Positions 1 to 11,490 of a stretch of 64,000 bases of DNA are shown one piece after another. Each line of letters starts with the position of its first letter. The first letter of the stretch is position 1. Source of the stretch: Morella rubra (lineage: Eukaryota > Streptophyta > Magnoliopsida > Fagales > Myricaceae); the NCBI GenBank assembly GCA_003952965.2, contig CM025856.1, forward strand, positions 24,995,614 through 25,059,613, given 5' to 3'. The notes below the pieces were generated by a model, which saw only the letters and a list, made by a program, of their open reading frames with translations, was not told where the DNA came from and did not search any database. Position numbers and translations under genes: made by a program.

Positions 1-184
1 ATTCTTCGACCCCTTGGGCTTTGCTGGCACCCTCAAGGACGGCGTTTACATTCCGGATGCGGAAAAGCTGGAGAGACTGAAGTTGGCTGAGATCAAGCAT
101 GCTAGGCTTGCTATGGTAGCCATGCTAATTTTCTACTTTGAAGCTGGACAAGGGAAGACACCTCTTGGTGCTCTTGGCTTGTAA
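1..184 (+). CDS. LHCB7: LHCB7-like chlorophyll a/b-binding protein, 3' end only
   Basis: The window opens inside the last exon of a light-harvesting chlorophyll-binding protein; the reading frame starts at base 2 and ends with TAA at 182-184. About 60 residues are visible. They contain the third LHC transmembrane helix with the chlorophyll-binding motif [12 protein letters not shown], followed by the tail [16 protein letters not shown]. In the family the Glu and the His/Arg of this helix bind chlorophyll and stabilise the helix pair in the thylakoid membrane. The tail, as I remember it, fits the rare LHCB7 type rather than the abundant LHCB1-3 antenna proteins; this subtype call is from memory. 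The rest of the gene lies left of the window. Confidence 0.75.
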   Translation, partial: FFDPLGFAGTLKDGVYIPDAEKLERLKLAEIKHARLAMVAMLIFYFEAGQGKTPLGALGL

Positions 185-732
185 AAGCTTCAAACTTGAA
201 TGTAGATATCCGAATTAGAGACGAGATTCATAACCCTCTGTTTATTGAGACCTGAGTTCCGCCATGAAACTTCAAATTCCATTCTTTCTTCTTGGGTTTA
301 TGAGTGTTTGTAAAATAGTTGATTTTGCTGCTATGTTCGAACTTTTATCTCCTGTCTTCCGCAATTATTTGTCCTAGATAAATAACTATCAGAAGGGAAT
401 CGCAATTGGATTACCATAACATGGTCTTGGAAGCATGAGGAGTAGATTTTACCAGATGGGAACGATCGAAGAATGGATGCAACAGGCTCTAGGGTGCCGA
501 TGCAAACTCTATTGGCATAGTGATAACTGAATTTTGGGGGTAAAGCTAAAGAATTCTCAAGTAACGATTTGTATGCTCTGATGGATTCGCCAGAGAGAAA
601 CTCATATCCTCCTGAGTAATATTTAACCAATTGACCACCAGTAATCTTTGCATTAAAAAGCTAGTTGCTAGGTTAATGGAAACTGAGTAAAAGCAAATAG
701 AGTTATTGGAAAAAAAGAAAACATGGTGAACA
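185..732. other. 3' UTR and intergenic spacer
   Basis: AT-rich sequence between the LHCB7-like stop codon and the FabZ-like exon. It should hold the 3' UTR of the former and, on the other strand, that of the latter. No further gene is seen. Confidence 0.5.
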
Positions 733-984
733 TTATTCACTACCCATAGCCATAAAAAACTCACCCTCGCATACAACCTCACCCCCCACATCCGCCCTCC
801 CTTCCATCTTCACAATGCCAAAGCGTTTCTGCAGCTTGGCAAGTGTCATACTTATAACTAAGGTGTCACCAGCAACCACTGGTTTCCGGAATCGCACTTT
901 GTCGATACCAGCTAATAAGAAATCTTCACGAGAGCATCCAACTTCTGGTTGCAGCATAGCCAAGCCACCCACCTGTGCCATGGC
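733..984 (-). pseudogene. Orphan terminal exon of FabZ (3-hydroxyacyl-ACP dehydratase)
   Basis: The minus-strand frame reads (A)MAQVGGLAMLQPEVG, GIDKVRFRKPVVAGD and LQKRFGIVKMEGRADVGGEVVCEGEFFMA, closely matching the C-terminal half of plant plastid FabZ. FabZ removes water from 3-hydroxyacyl-ACP in type II fatty acid synthesis. A splice-acceptor-like TAG precedes GCC-ATG at 984, which is where the family has VEAMAQ, so this looks like a genuine last exon. I searched the minus strand to about 2.6 kb and found no exon with the hot-dog-fold FPGHFPERPIMPGV segment that carries the catalytic His. The exon is uninterrupted, so either it is a recent partial duplicate or its upstream exons lie beyond an unusually long intron. 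I favour a truncated copy. Confidence 0.7.
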
Positions 985-2579
985 CTATCCAACAACCAGT
1001 GCCTTTAATCGCTATCTATCGGATTTGCCGACACAAAAATCAAATAATGGAGGTAGCTTTTACTAAAATAACTCAACATCACTATCAAACCTCATGTGAA
1101 CAATCATGTACAACCAAGTTAAAAAATTTCAGCAATTTTCAAGTGGGGTATTCTGTTAACCAGCCCACTTTTATTGACAAACTTCAATGAGATCACGGCT
1201 GCTTGTCTCAGTTGCTATGATTCGAATCTAATACAGATCATTGAATTGTAAGCTAGGTGCTAACCAGTAGTTTAAGCACATGGTGTGATATTGCATCCAA
1301 TCTGTGCATAGGACATGAAGCAATCGCTCCAGGGTACCATAGGACCAAATTCCGCCGAGTATAGAACCAATTTGAGGCATATGGCAATAACTTAACGTTG
1401 CACTTGCCCATAACACTTTCTATGCAAACGCTTCCAGAATTTCACATGCAACAATGATCGTAGTAAGAGGCCTACTGGCAATACCAAATGAACCAATGAT
1501 AATTCCCAAATTCTGAGGTGTGGACTCTGGAGGAGGGAAGGAGCTCCGGCTCCTCCCGTCCTTCCTCTCCCCTCTCCCTCTTCTTTGTTTGTCTCTCTTA
1601 TTTTTTCCCTGTGTCTTGTTATTTTTTTGTATTAGGAACGAAGTCAGATCTGCCCATTTTGATTCGCCCACTCCATGCACGCGGCCCACCCACGAACTTG
1701 CCCGCATCGGCCCAAACTCAACTGCATTTGTTGTCGGATAATAAGCAAACCTCAAGGTGGGCTTGGCTTGTTCAGTAAACGAGTTAATTCATGTTGTACG
1801 TACGTCTTTACTTTTGGTTGCAGAGTATACAAGTATCTAAAGCTTCATTCTCTCTGATCCAGACTTCCAGTATATGGATGAAAAGTTGCCTTTGGACATG
1901 ATTCCATCTTGCTCACTTCATGGATATAAACTTATAAAGAGAAATCGTGTCAAAATGCCTCTTGCTGTTCCTTTTGGGCTGAAGCAATACCATTAGAAAG
2001 AAGTCCTACTACTATCAGTATTTGCCCTGTAGACTCAATCCAGCAAGCCCTGAGTTCTAATCTTTATTGGACTTGTTTAGAGTACCTCATAGTGCATCTG
2101 TTTGCACACGAATTAGTCTATGGGCTACCAGATCTCACCACTCTGGACAAAAACATAGGAAATTATTTTCCTGTTAATAAAGTTTTACTTGATAAAAAAG
2201 AAAAAACAAACCAAAAATAGGAAAAATGGGAAATCCAGAAGATATTAAAATATTGCGATGTCTTTCGTAGGTAGGCGCAGGCATGATTTACCCCCACTAC
2301 TGGCCTTATTTTTGTTCACTCGGAGATAATGCTTATCATTTAGAATTTTTCACGGGGAGATTTGTTGAAACTTCATAGGTTATATATGTTACAGAAATGC
2401 CTTTGTTACTCACCCAATTGGAAAACTGAGCCCTTATTTATTCGGGACTCTTTTGAACAAGAATATTCCTTTTCTTGGAGGAAATTTGCATGACCACAGG
2501 GCCTTCCAATCCACATTCTCTTCTTTTGGGCTATCCCTCGAAGTGATTGATATGAGCTGTAATGCTCAAAGAAAAATCA
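985..2579. other. Intergenic stretch, no gene recognised
   Basis: Short random-looking frames only. No FabZ exon, RNA gene or clear transposon end was recognised. Confidence 0.4.
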
Positions 2580-4584
2580 ATGTGGTGGAGAGGAGGAGAG
2601 AGACGGAGAGAATCTGATAACACGTGAAGACGTCGAATTGTTTACTTGAACTGTATCTACTGCCGTAGCAGAAGTAGAAAAATCCCCTTGATTGCGTTGA
2701 CTGAAGTTCTCACAGCAAAGGGGTCGCGAGCGAGCGGTCTGGTGAAGGCCAATCTGCTTAGGGCCCGTTTCGCTTTCAAATCGGTGCCAAATATTCCCAG
2801 AAGTGCAACCATTTCCCAGATCAGATCTACTTGGTCCAGCTTCTGTACCAAATCAAGGAGCTCTTAGTTGCATTTCAGTGCCAAACGCCCTGGTATGCAG
2901 CATTCTCAGTATTCCCTGTTTGTATGATTGCAATGTGTTTGCCCAATTCCCCAAAAGACCCGTTTTGTTTTCCCTTGGGTTCCTTGCAACATTCGCTCGA
3001 AAGGATTTGGATGATTTCCAAATTGTTCATTTAGTGGAACAAATGGCAGAATCCTTTGTCCGAGCTGAATATTTAATTGAACTGAACAGCAATTGAGACT
3101 AATTCTATGGAGTTTCCGGAATATTGTCAGTAATGCTTCATATTGTGTGAGTAGAAGTTCAATTCCCTTCGTTTCTGGACTATCTTTGACTAAATATCTA
3201 ACGCAAATACCTTTAGAAACCAACAGATTTTGTTAACTGATATCGTAGACATTGATGTGTTTGCTTGTCCTCTGGCACTCTTAGATTCTGCATCTACTTT
3301 TAATGAGGACTTATTAAGCAAATAACTCTTTATGGAAGACGTCTGTTACCTATATCTTCCGTAACTTTCTTCTCTGGATTGAGTAATATCACCTTTTATC
3401 TAGGAATTTTTCCTTCATAAATGTGCTACAAGAGTTGTTGCAAAGAGCTTGTTTTTCATTCTTCTTAGATTGAAGCTTACTCAATGTAGTTGCTGGAGGC
3501 ACTCTTCGAAAGTCAAGTAGTGTTTATGCCTGTGTAGTGATGGCAAATAATTTGTATCTAGTGCGGCTACTGCACCACATATGGACTGGTTGGTTGCCTG
3601 TCATATTAATTCCGCTGTTTTCCTCCTTCTTTTTCCTGCTTTTTAGGGGGGGGGGGGGGGGGGGGGGGGTGGTGGTTGTGAGGAGGGTGAGGACTGTACC
3701 TTTTGATGGGATGACCTCTGTGAGCGTTATATATTTGGTGATTTTGAAACTTTCAATGTTGATCTAGATATGTCCCGTACTTACCATTTTGAAATATTCG
3801 AAATCTTATATGATAGCATCTCTGTATTGCCACCTGGTTCATGATCAATGCTTTCGAGTGGTTAATGCAAAACCTCTTTTTCAATCTTTTACACGCAAGT
3901 GATTTTACTGATGGTACAATTATCTCTTTACCATGAAATCTCATGCTCGAATGAATTTCTTTTGCATGCAGTAGTACGATTCTCGTTCTTGCTCTTCTGC
4001 CTAGTATTTCTGGTGGAACCATGTTAATGAGGGGATACTGCTAGGATAGTCTTTGATTTGGCAGCTGTGTTGGACACAAACACTCATTGATGAATGTCGG
4101 CTGAGCTAAACAAGGTATATAGTCATCTAAAGAGAATAGCAATTTTAGTCAACAGATACTTGGGATTATTTTCTATAAGTTTATGGTCATCCATTAGAGT
4201 TAACAAAATATGATTAGTGGAACTGAAGGGTTTCTGCAGATTCTCATTTGGAGGCCACCTATCAACTTAGGTGGTGGGATCCTCTGGTTTGTATTTTCCA
4301 TTTTTCTGGTATCTAGTGGAGCATTTTACTATACATTTTTGGCTTTAGGCAGGTAGCTTTATGTCGGTACATTTTGCAAGCTGTTGATATTTTGCTCTCT
4401 GTAGATTTGCTCCTGTCAATATATGTGAGATATGTTAATGCTTTTTCCTTCCACTATGTGATAGGCATGAAGCTGTTGCCATCTTTTCTGGAACCACTTG
4501 GTAATAGAGTAAGAGTTGTTTGTAGACTGGTTTATTTGAAGACAATTGAGAGGGTATGTGCCTAGTTGAACCTAGAAGTGAAGT
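2580..4584 (+). other. Probable 5' leader and leader intron of the PHT4;6-like gene
   Basis: The stretch upstream of the transporter start has a purine-rich start (about 2590-2620) typical of plant 5' UTRs, then T-rich, intron-like sequence. A possible 3' splice acceptor (GTGCCTAG at about 4557-4564) lies just before the start codon. The region also holds a 24-base G run at 3646-3669. The exon boundaries are inferred; no coding exon was recognised here. Confidence 0.35.
3646..3669 (+). repeat. Poly-G tract (24 G)
   Basis: An uninterrupted run of 24 G followed by a TGGTGG tail. It lies in the presumed leader region of the transporter gene. Runs this long are prone to length error and can form G-quadruplexes. 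Confidence 0.95.
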
Positions 4585-5913
4585 ATGACAATGGCGGCAT
4601 TTCCAAGGCGTTACTTGATTGTCATCTTAACCTTCATCTGCACGTCTGTTTGTTATATAGAACGTGTGGGCTTCTCTATTGCATATACAGTTGCAGCTGA
4701 TGCTGCCAAGGTAAATCAGTCGACTAAAGGAACCATACTTTCAACGTTCTACTATGGATATGCCTGTTCACAGGTGCCTGGAGGATGGGTAGCTCAGAAA
4801 ATTGGGGGAAGGAAGGTCCTTCTTATTTCCTTTTTGTTATGGTCATTGACTTGTGCATTAGTCCCATTAGACCCTAATAAAGTCATGGTTTTGGTGATTG
4901 CCCGCTTGCTTGTTGGTGTGGCACAAGGCTTCATCTTCCCCTCTATCCACACGGTTCTAGCACAGTGGGTTCCACCCCATGAAAGATCTAGATCTGTTTC
5001 TCTAACAATGTCCGGGATGTACCTTGGTGCGGCTGCAGCAATGCTTGTCCTTCCAACCCTGGTGAAGCATAGAGGGCCCCAATCTGTATTTCTTGCTGAG
5101 GCCACATTAGGTGCCATGTGGTGTTTGCTTTGGGTCAAGTATTCTAGTGACCCTCCTCGATCTGAACATCCAAAAGCTACTGCTGCTGGGTTTGGTGAAT
5201 CTTTATTACCAGTCAAAGGAAACCAGAAAATGAAAGTGGAGAACGGAGGATTTTCTGCCAAAACTGCTAACATTCCGTGGAAGAAAATATTTCTCAGCTT
5301 GCCTGTTTGGGCTATTGTTGTGAATAATTTCACCTTCCATTATGCTTTGTATGTGTTGATGAACTGGCTGCCAACATACTTTGAACAAGGCCTGCAGCTT
5401 AGCCTCCAGGAGATGGGGTCATCTAAGATGATGCCTTATTTTAATATGGTTATATTTTCAAATATTGGGGGAGTGGTTGCTGACCACTTAATCACCAATA
5501 GAATCTTGTCTGTGACTAAAATCCGGAAGTTATTGAACACTGTCGGCTTCTTGGTTGCTTCTGTTGCATTGATGGCAATTCCCACCTTTAGAACTTCTGG
5601 TGGGGCTGTCTTCTGTTCTTCAGTGGCTCTTGGTTTCTTGGCACTCGGAAGAGCTGGGTTTGCAGTGAACCACCTGGATATTGCTCCGAGATATGCAGGG
5701 ATTGTGATGGGAGTTTCTAATACTGCTGGTACTTTTGCTGGCATTATTGGAGTTGATCTCACTGGCAGGCTTCTTGAAGCTGCAAAAAATGCTAATTCAG
5801 ATCTTTCAAATTCAGAAAGCTGGAGACCAGTGTTTTACATTCCGGGGTTGCTCTGCATCTTTAGTTCTTTGGTCTTTTTACTGTTTTCAACAGGAGAGAG
5901 AATTTTTGACTGA
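4585..5913 (+). CDS. PHT4;6: PHT4;6-like anion/phosphate transporter (MFS), Golgi type
   Basis: A single uninterrupted exon codes for 442 residues of a major-facilitator protein with about 12 membrane segments. Motifs typical of plant PHT4 (ANTR) proteins are clear: FPRRYLIVILTF and CYIERVGFSIAYTVAADAA near the start, STFYYGYACSQVPGGW, the MFS loop GGRKVLL, the IHTVLAQWVPPHERSRS segment, and SEHPKATAAGFGESLLP in the central loop. This central-loop pattern and length (family about 430 residues) point to PHT4;6, which in Arabidopsis sits in the Golgi and is thought to export phosphate released by glycosylation. Two in-frame ATGs (4585 and 4591) exist; the second gives MAAFPRRY, the more usual family start. 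The reading frame looks whole. Confidence 0.9.
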   Translation: MTMAAFPRRYLIVILTFICTSVCYIERVGFSIAYTVAADAAKVNQSTKGTILSTFYYGYACSQVPGGWVAQKIGGRKVLLISFLLWSLTCALVPLDPNKVMVLVIARLLVGVAQGFIFPSIHTVLAQWVPPHERSRSVSLTMSGMYLGAAAAMLVLPTLVKHRGPQSVFLAEATLGAMWCLLWVKYSSDPPRSEHPKATAAGFGESLLPVKGNQKMKVENGGFSAKTANIPWKKIFLSLPVWAIVVNNFTFHYALYVLMNWLPTYFEQGLQLSLQEMGSSKMMPYFNMVIFSNIGGVVADHLITNRILSVTKIRKLLNTVGFLVASVALMAIPTFRTSGGAVFCSSVALGFLALGRAGFAVNHLDIAPRYAGIVMGVSNTAGTFAGIIGVDLTGRLLEAAKNANSDLSNSESWRPVFYIPGLLCIFSSLVFLLFSTGERIFD

Positions 5914-7083
5914 GTTAACCTTGTTCCATCTATAGTTCACAACTCACCATTACTCTCTTCACCATTGAGATCGAGTTTATAATGTTTGCTGATGAACCCT
6001 CTGGCTCTGATCTTGTTCATCACACTGTAAAAGAATCTAAAGGGTAGGCTTATCGATAGGATAGATAGCTGTTAAAGTTTATTCTTTGATGTGCAATGTG
6101 AAGAATCTGTAATTCATTTTCTTGTTTTATCGAACAACTATGCATAATCGAGCAGGTTTTCATCTGTCATGAAACATTGCATCTTTTTGTGATATATGTT
6201 CAGGTGTAATTGACTGACGACGAAGGAAATAAAAGGGGTTCCAGCAATAGAGCTGCGGACCTGCGCCACTTTATAATGAGGGTTTCTTTCTTGTATGGTT
6301 CCGTAGATCTTTTTTGCTTCCAACTTTCTGAATCTTCTAGACACCGCTCACAGGTGTATCACAGCATGTGGAAGTAGAAGTAAGAAAGACCTCAGTTGTG
6401 ATCCGTATACCGTCTGATGTTATACTGGTTTTTGAACAAAATTTTTCACAAATATATCGCAGGAAAGAGTTATGTGAAGCAGCGAGCCCAAACTCATGTG
6501 ATCAGGCTGGTCTTTGAAATAGGGGCTGCTAAAATTAAGGATGACACTGTTTCTCTTTAAGCAATTCTTAATACATGTATTAATATTTGAAAAAATTACA
6601 GTCCGTAGAATCTCAAAAAAAATCATAAAGATAGGTGAAAGGGAGTCAGTTAATAAGATTAACTGAAAAGTAATAGGACCTTTTTTTACAACTTATAAAT
6701 CTAGAGACTACATTTTTGTACGTTAAAATTCTAAGACTAAAAATAAAATAAATATAAAATTTAGTGACTAAAAATCTAAATTTTCCTTTCAATAACAGGG
6801 CAACACTTCTGAAATCCCGTAACGTTTCCGCTGGCCGTTGTATATTTAACGGTTAGTTTAGTTTAACAGTTTTTCCGTTTCTTGGCCGTTGGATATGTAA
6901 GGGGGTCCCGTTAAACAGTCATCCTCTCCGTCGCTGCTAAGTCGTCTTACCAAACAGAAAACTAGACGAGGTCCCTCCCCAGTTCTCCTCTCCCAATTCT
7001 TCCAAATCGAGCAGAGTGGGGAGCGGGAGAGGAACCTCGAATCACACAATCAGTCTCTCAATCTCTCGCTCTCTAGTCGCAGC
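5914..7083. other. Transporter 3' UTR, spacer and HYC promoter/leader
   Basis: The first 200-300 bases should be the 3' UTR of the transporter. From about 6600 to 6800 the sequence is very A/T-rich and repeat-like, possibly a small MITE remnant, but no ends could be fixed. From about 6850 the C/T-rich sequence fits the promoter and leader of the downstream hyccin gene. Confidence 0.4.
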
Positions 7084-8388
7084 ATGGACTTCCGCCTGAA
7101 CCAAGCTCTTAACTCCCCCTCCTCGTCCTCGTCCTCGTCCTCCTCCCGCCCCAACCCCCCAACCACCACCACCGCCACCGCCACCACCACAACCCACAGC
7201 ACCAACGCTGCCGACTCCGACCCCATGCATTCCTGGTGGGAGTCTGTCTCCAAGGCTCGCTCCCGCATCCACGCCCTCTCCTCCATCCTGTACGATTCCT
7301 CGCCCAATTCCTCCGATTCCTCCTCCTCCTTCTCTTTCTCTTCCCTCGCTGACTCCGACCGCCCCGCACTGTCCCTCCTCTCCTCCCCCAACGCCTACTC
7401 TCTCGTCTCCTCCGCCCTCTCCTTCCCGCTCTCCGGATCCGGCTCCGACCCCCTCTGCCAGTGGCTCTATGACACCTACCTTTCCTCCGACCCCCATCTA
7501 CGACTCGTCGTCCTCTCCTTCCTCCCTCTTCTCTCCGCTCTCTACCTCTCCCGCGTCCATTCTTCCGACTCCCCCTCCCTCGCTGGCTTTGAGGCCGTCC
7601 TCCTTGCCCTGTACGCCTCCGAGACCAAGGCCCGCAACGGCAAGCCCCTCCTTATCTCCATTGCTGACCTTTCTCAACCCTCCCTCTACCACACCCCTGG
7701 CCGCAACAGCAGCAACAATTCTGCCTCCCCTGCTCAATCAAGGCCCTCAGTTGGGGTTCTGTCACCGCCTCTTGAGCCGCAGATCGCCGTTAAATCGACG
7801 AAACGGGCCTGCATCGTCGGCGTCGCACTCGATTGCTATTACAAGCAGATCTCGCAGATGCCTAGCTGGTCCAAGCTCGAATTTTGTCGATCCGTCTCAG
7901 CATGGGCCGGGCAGGACTGTTCTTGTAAAAAAGAGTTCGATAAGGTTGATGACGAATTCGAGAATTGTACGTCTTTTGCCGAGGATGGGAGTGAGATTGA
8001 GAGCGTGGTGGAAGGGATAGGTAAATTGGAGATTGACAGAAAGGAGGGGAACGCAGAGAATTCGGAACCCGAGGGGACGAGAATTCCGCTGCCTTGGGAG
8101 CTATTGCAGCCCGCGTTGCGGATTTTGGGGCATTGCTTGTTGGCTCCATTGAATTCGCAAGATGTTAAGGACGGGGCGGCCGTGGCAGTCAGGAGTTTGT
8201 ACGCGAGAGCAATTCATGATTTGTTTCCACAGGCAATCTTGGCAACGCGGAGTCTTATTCAGCTTGATAGGAGGGCGCGCACGGCTGCCAAGTTGGAAGC
8301 AGCAACAGAAGCCAAGGCGAATCCATCTTCCAGTGCTAACACACCTAGCAAGGCTAAGAAACCGGAAATTCTGTTGGTTTCCAAGTAA
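7084..8388 (+). CDS. HYC: Hyccin-domain protein (plant HYC), PI4K-alpha complex subunit
   Basis: An intronless frame of 434 residues begins at an ATG in a C/T-rich context. After a low-complexity Ser/Thr/Pro N-terminus (residues about 11-45) it reads MHSWWESVSKARSRIHALSSIL, then DPLCQWLYDTYLSSDPHLRLVVLSFLPLL, then SLAGFEAVLLALYASE and the hallmark VGVLSPPLEPQIAVKSTKRACIVGVALDCYYKQI. These match the Hyccin/FAM126 family. Plant HYC proteins join NPG and EFOP proteins in anchoring PI4K-alpha-1 at the plasma membrane, where it makes PI4P. The C-terminal helix PLPWELLQPALRILGHCLLAPL is also family-like. The frame looks whole. Its strong GC bias in the first 700 bases explains the long spurious frames on the other strand. 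Confidence 0.88.
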   Translation: MDFRLNQALNSPSSSSSSSSSRPNPPTTTTATATTTTHSTNAADSDPMHSWWESVSKARSRIHALSSILYDSSPNSSDSSSSFSFSSLADSDRPALSLLSSPNAYSLVSSALSFPLSGSGSDPLCQWLYDTYLSSDPHLRLVVLSFLPLLSALYLSRVHSSDSPSLAGFEAVLLALYASETKARNGKPLLISIADLSQPSLYHTPGRNSSNNSASPAQSRPSVGVLSPPLEPQIAVKSTKRACIVGVALDCYYKQISQMPSWSKLEFCRSVSAWAGQDCSCKKEFDKVDDEFENCTSFAEDGSEIESVVEGIGKLEIDRKEGNAENSEPEGTRIPLPWELLQPALRILGHCLLAPLNSQDVKDGAAVAVRSLYARAIHDLFPQAILATRSLIQLDRRARTAAKLEAATEAKANPSSSANTPSKAKKPEILLVSK

Positions 8389-10290
8389 TTGAGAAATTTG
8401 CAATTTGCTTTCCAGGTAATGCTTGTTGTACAGCTAAGAAATCCGTGCTTGTATTTTGTACTTCTTAGCAATTGTGCCTCGCATGTTAAATTTGTTTGTG
8501 GACGGAAACTTTTTCTATATACTGTGTTGTTCTTGGGGGAATTGGTCCAAATTGTTTGTGACACTCATGCTTGTATGGTGTATGGTCTTTTTACTAGTTC
8601 GGAATCCCGGTTTCTCTTGAGTGAACATATTCTTTTATGATGGGTCATTACCTTGTAATTCCGTTCAGGTATCTAGATCTGTATTTGGTTTTCGTTATTT
8701 CTTGAACTATGAGCTGGATTTTTCCTATTTGTTTCATATATGAGATGAACAGGGGAAGTGTTAATCGCAGTTTATCTATTCTGTGGTTATTTATATGACA
8801 ACGTGAAAAATGAATTCTTGGGAGTTGAAAAATGACAGGCTATTCTTCTTTGATCGTGATTTTGAAGTGGTTTCAAAGTGTTTAGAAATAGATAATAGGT
8901 TCCGGTTGGGGAAGAAACGGGAGAGCTCACATTAATATTCGATTCAGAACTGATTCTACTATCTAAGAGATGTGTACATCAGTTTTGTTGCTTTCAATCC
9001 CATTGAACTAGGCAGACTGTTTTTGAAGACAAGGGACTTTGTTCTGGATCGACTCATTTTTCTGTGTCTGAATTATAACAAATGATAACAACTGGAGCTG
9101 CATATTTGTGGCTAATATGGGGAATAATGATTGCAATATGGCACTGACTTCTTTTTCCAAAGGCAATGATATATTGGGCAGAAGGGTGGTAGTGGGGCGA
9201 TTCTAGCTATATGTCTTGGGGGTGAATTACGCTGTCAGTGACTGGAAACGTGTTTAACTTGGCCATGGTGGGAATGAATGTCATTTTGGGTTCCCTGTGA
9301 TTATCTAGAATGGTACATTGGGTTTACGTTGGGCTTGGGGTCAGATAAATTTAAAAATCTAAAGTAGGACAGATCACCCGAACTGGCCCAGCTAGTTAAC
9401 CCATTTTCGTTCTTTTATTGAAGGAACAAAAAAGCTTGCTGCACAGAGGGAGTGTGGGAGACAGAGCAAGGCATTAGGCATGTCTAATCGTTTGCTTACA
9501 TATATAAGATGTAGAGGTTAAGTCTTAATTACACCAGTTAAGTCCAAACTTCACAAAAGCATCGTTTCTGGCGCTGGGGGAAAAAGCAATGGCTGGGAAA
9601 TGTATTGAAGAAGTTGTGGCGGTCATGATAATGCAGTTGGTTATCCTTACTTTTCTTTGAAGTCTAACCTAATGACGTTGGCCCTGCTTGTTTGCCTTGT
9701 TCACTTCTGATCCTTCTTGGTCAGTCTTATGAACTTGATGAAATTCGGAGCTCACTCTCGAGAACTTAACAAGGCTCCGTTTCTCTGTTTAAATGCCTAA
9801 TGATTATTGTACTTTCACAGAAGGCGTCCAAAGCAAAAACTCTTAGCATTTATGATAACTTCAAGAAATCCTCTTGAGCTTGTTAGCTAGTAGTTTATAT
9901 ATATATATTTGAAGGTGGAAGATGATCGCACTGAAAAATTCCTCGCTATACTGAACAAAGAGAAGAGATGAACAAAGAGAAGAGAAAACTCTTGTTGAAT
10001 GACTTGGTGGGTGCATGAGAATAAGAGAGTGGGGTTATGTATGAACACTAATTAATTTGGTATGAGAGTCCTCATGTTGTTTGATTCAGGACTAATAAGG
10101 ACAGAGCATTGGACTTTAAGGCTCCAGTATTCGTCTTTTTGCTTCTGGAAAAGTTAGTGACCAGTTTGTGGTACTGAAGATTGAGACTTCTGCAAAACTA
10201 AGTGCTGAGAGATTATTAAATCGTCAAAGCCAAGCTCATTGTTACGAGGCTCAATCTAGATACACTCTTACGTCACAAGAAAAATTTTAT
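8389..10290. other. Spacer downstream of HYC, no gene recognised
   Basis: The first few hundred bases should be the HYC 3' UTR. The remainder is ordinary AT-rich intergenic sequence with no convincing frame, RNA gene or transposon end. Confidence 0.4.
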
Positions 10291-10696
10291 GGGATAAGAC
10301 ATTTTGCACTTTGTAACTTTGGGATATTGATACTTTGTATTTATATCTATTATTTTTGTTACATTTCATCAACTATTAATTTTAAACATTTTACACTATC
10401 AGTTAAAATTTTTCTTCAGTTTAGATAAAAATTTATTTATTTGTCTCTAAAATTATGATTTTACTCTCATAAAATAGTCATTGCCAACAAAATTATAAGA
10501 TACAAAATTGTCATTTTGTACATCAAAAAATTATTTTCCGTCTAAATTAACCAAAAATTTTAAAGGAGGGTACAAAGGTTTTTTTTTTTTTTTTTTTAAA
10601 TCAATAGTTGATGGGTATACTGTAACATAAATAATAGATTGAGGGTGCAAAGTGTCCAGACTTTCAAAATTTGAGGGTGTGAAATGTATTTAACTC
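10291..10696. mobile_element. Foldback MITE, Mutator-like
   Basis: The two ends are long inverted repeats of about 100 bases. The left arm runs GGGATAAGACATTTTGCAC onwards, and the right arm read in reverse runs GAGTTAAATACATTTCACAC onwards. Both arms pass through TCTATTATTT(A/T)TGTTACA and ATCAACTATT in the same order. The flanks AAAATTTTAT (10281-10290) and AAAATTTAT (10697-10705) look like a 9-10 bp target duplication, which points to a Mutator-type MITE. No coding capacity. The arms have drifted, so it is not recent. Confidence 0.7.
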
Positions 10697-11214
10697 AAAA
10701 TTTATCTATAGAGATTTATCCAATAAATTGCTTTTGTCAATGCAGATGATGACGGGGGGAAAAGAAGAAGTGTTATGTTTAGTCAATTTTAGCAGAAAGC
10801 TTAATTGTAAGCCTCAATTGTGCTTCACTTTCATCCTCATCCTCGTCCTCGTCGCCAATGCCGGCGGTGAGTCATTTTCTATCTCAATGCATCTTCGGTA
10901 CTAATTTAAAAGTCATTTTTCTTGTTAATCATATCTATTTGTATCCATCGAAACATATGATTAAGCCCACATACTGTAGGCGTATAAGCCAGACGTGGTC
11001 TGGGATATGCTTTTTCTCTTCACGCTGTAACAACCAGTGCAGGCGCCGGGAGCCCGCAATATTTGGAGGATGTGTGAACACTACTAGATTAACGTCTACA
11101 TGCTTCTATTATTTTTACTGTTGAACGCGAGACAAAGCAATTGCAATATTCCTGAATACCACGCAATAAGCTTATTTTCTAAATCGTCACCAACAAGTCT
11201 ATGAGTACTGAGGG

Positions 11215-11490
11215 CATTTGTGACCCCTCCCTCTCGGTACCGGACCTTCTAAGTGTTACAATTGAAGTCATCCGTGAGATAACGGCCTCTAAATCATCAT
11301 GGAGCTTCGTTAAAGTTTCATGCCAAGATAATTTCGATGCAGATCAGTTGGTTAAGTGAGCGGTTTCTAGGCGTTTCTTTAGTGTCATTCCTTTTAATTT
11401 ATTTTCTTCTGTTTTGTTGAGGCAGCACTATTGTTTTAGGCCTCCTTGAGACTCGTGTTTTCATAAGTTTCATTGCTTAGATACTCTGTG
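11215..11490 (+). mobile_element. LINE RNase H tail, unit A copy
   Basis: The plus strand reads like the end of a plant LINE RNase H domain: EVIREITASKSSWSFVKVSCQ..NFDADQLVK, then SRRFF and FNLFSS, with stops. This matches the usual tail in which the last catalytic Asp lies near FAD(W)LAKWAASRRFF. The same fragment sits at 23290-23600 in unit B, where it still has its A-rich tail. It therefore inserted before the units duplicated and is a useful age marker. Confidence 0.6.

Noticed and set aside
4794-5333. 179-residue minus-strand frame inside the transporter gene
   Set aside because: Antisense shadow of the well-matched PHT4;6-like coding exon.
7042-7737. Several long Gly/Arg-rich frames on the minus strand over the HYC gene
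   Set aside because: They are shadows of the Ser/Pro-rich, GC-biased coding strand of HYC, which itself matches a known family.
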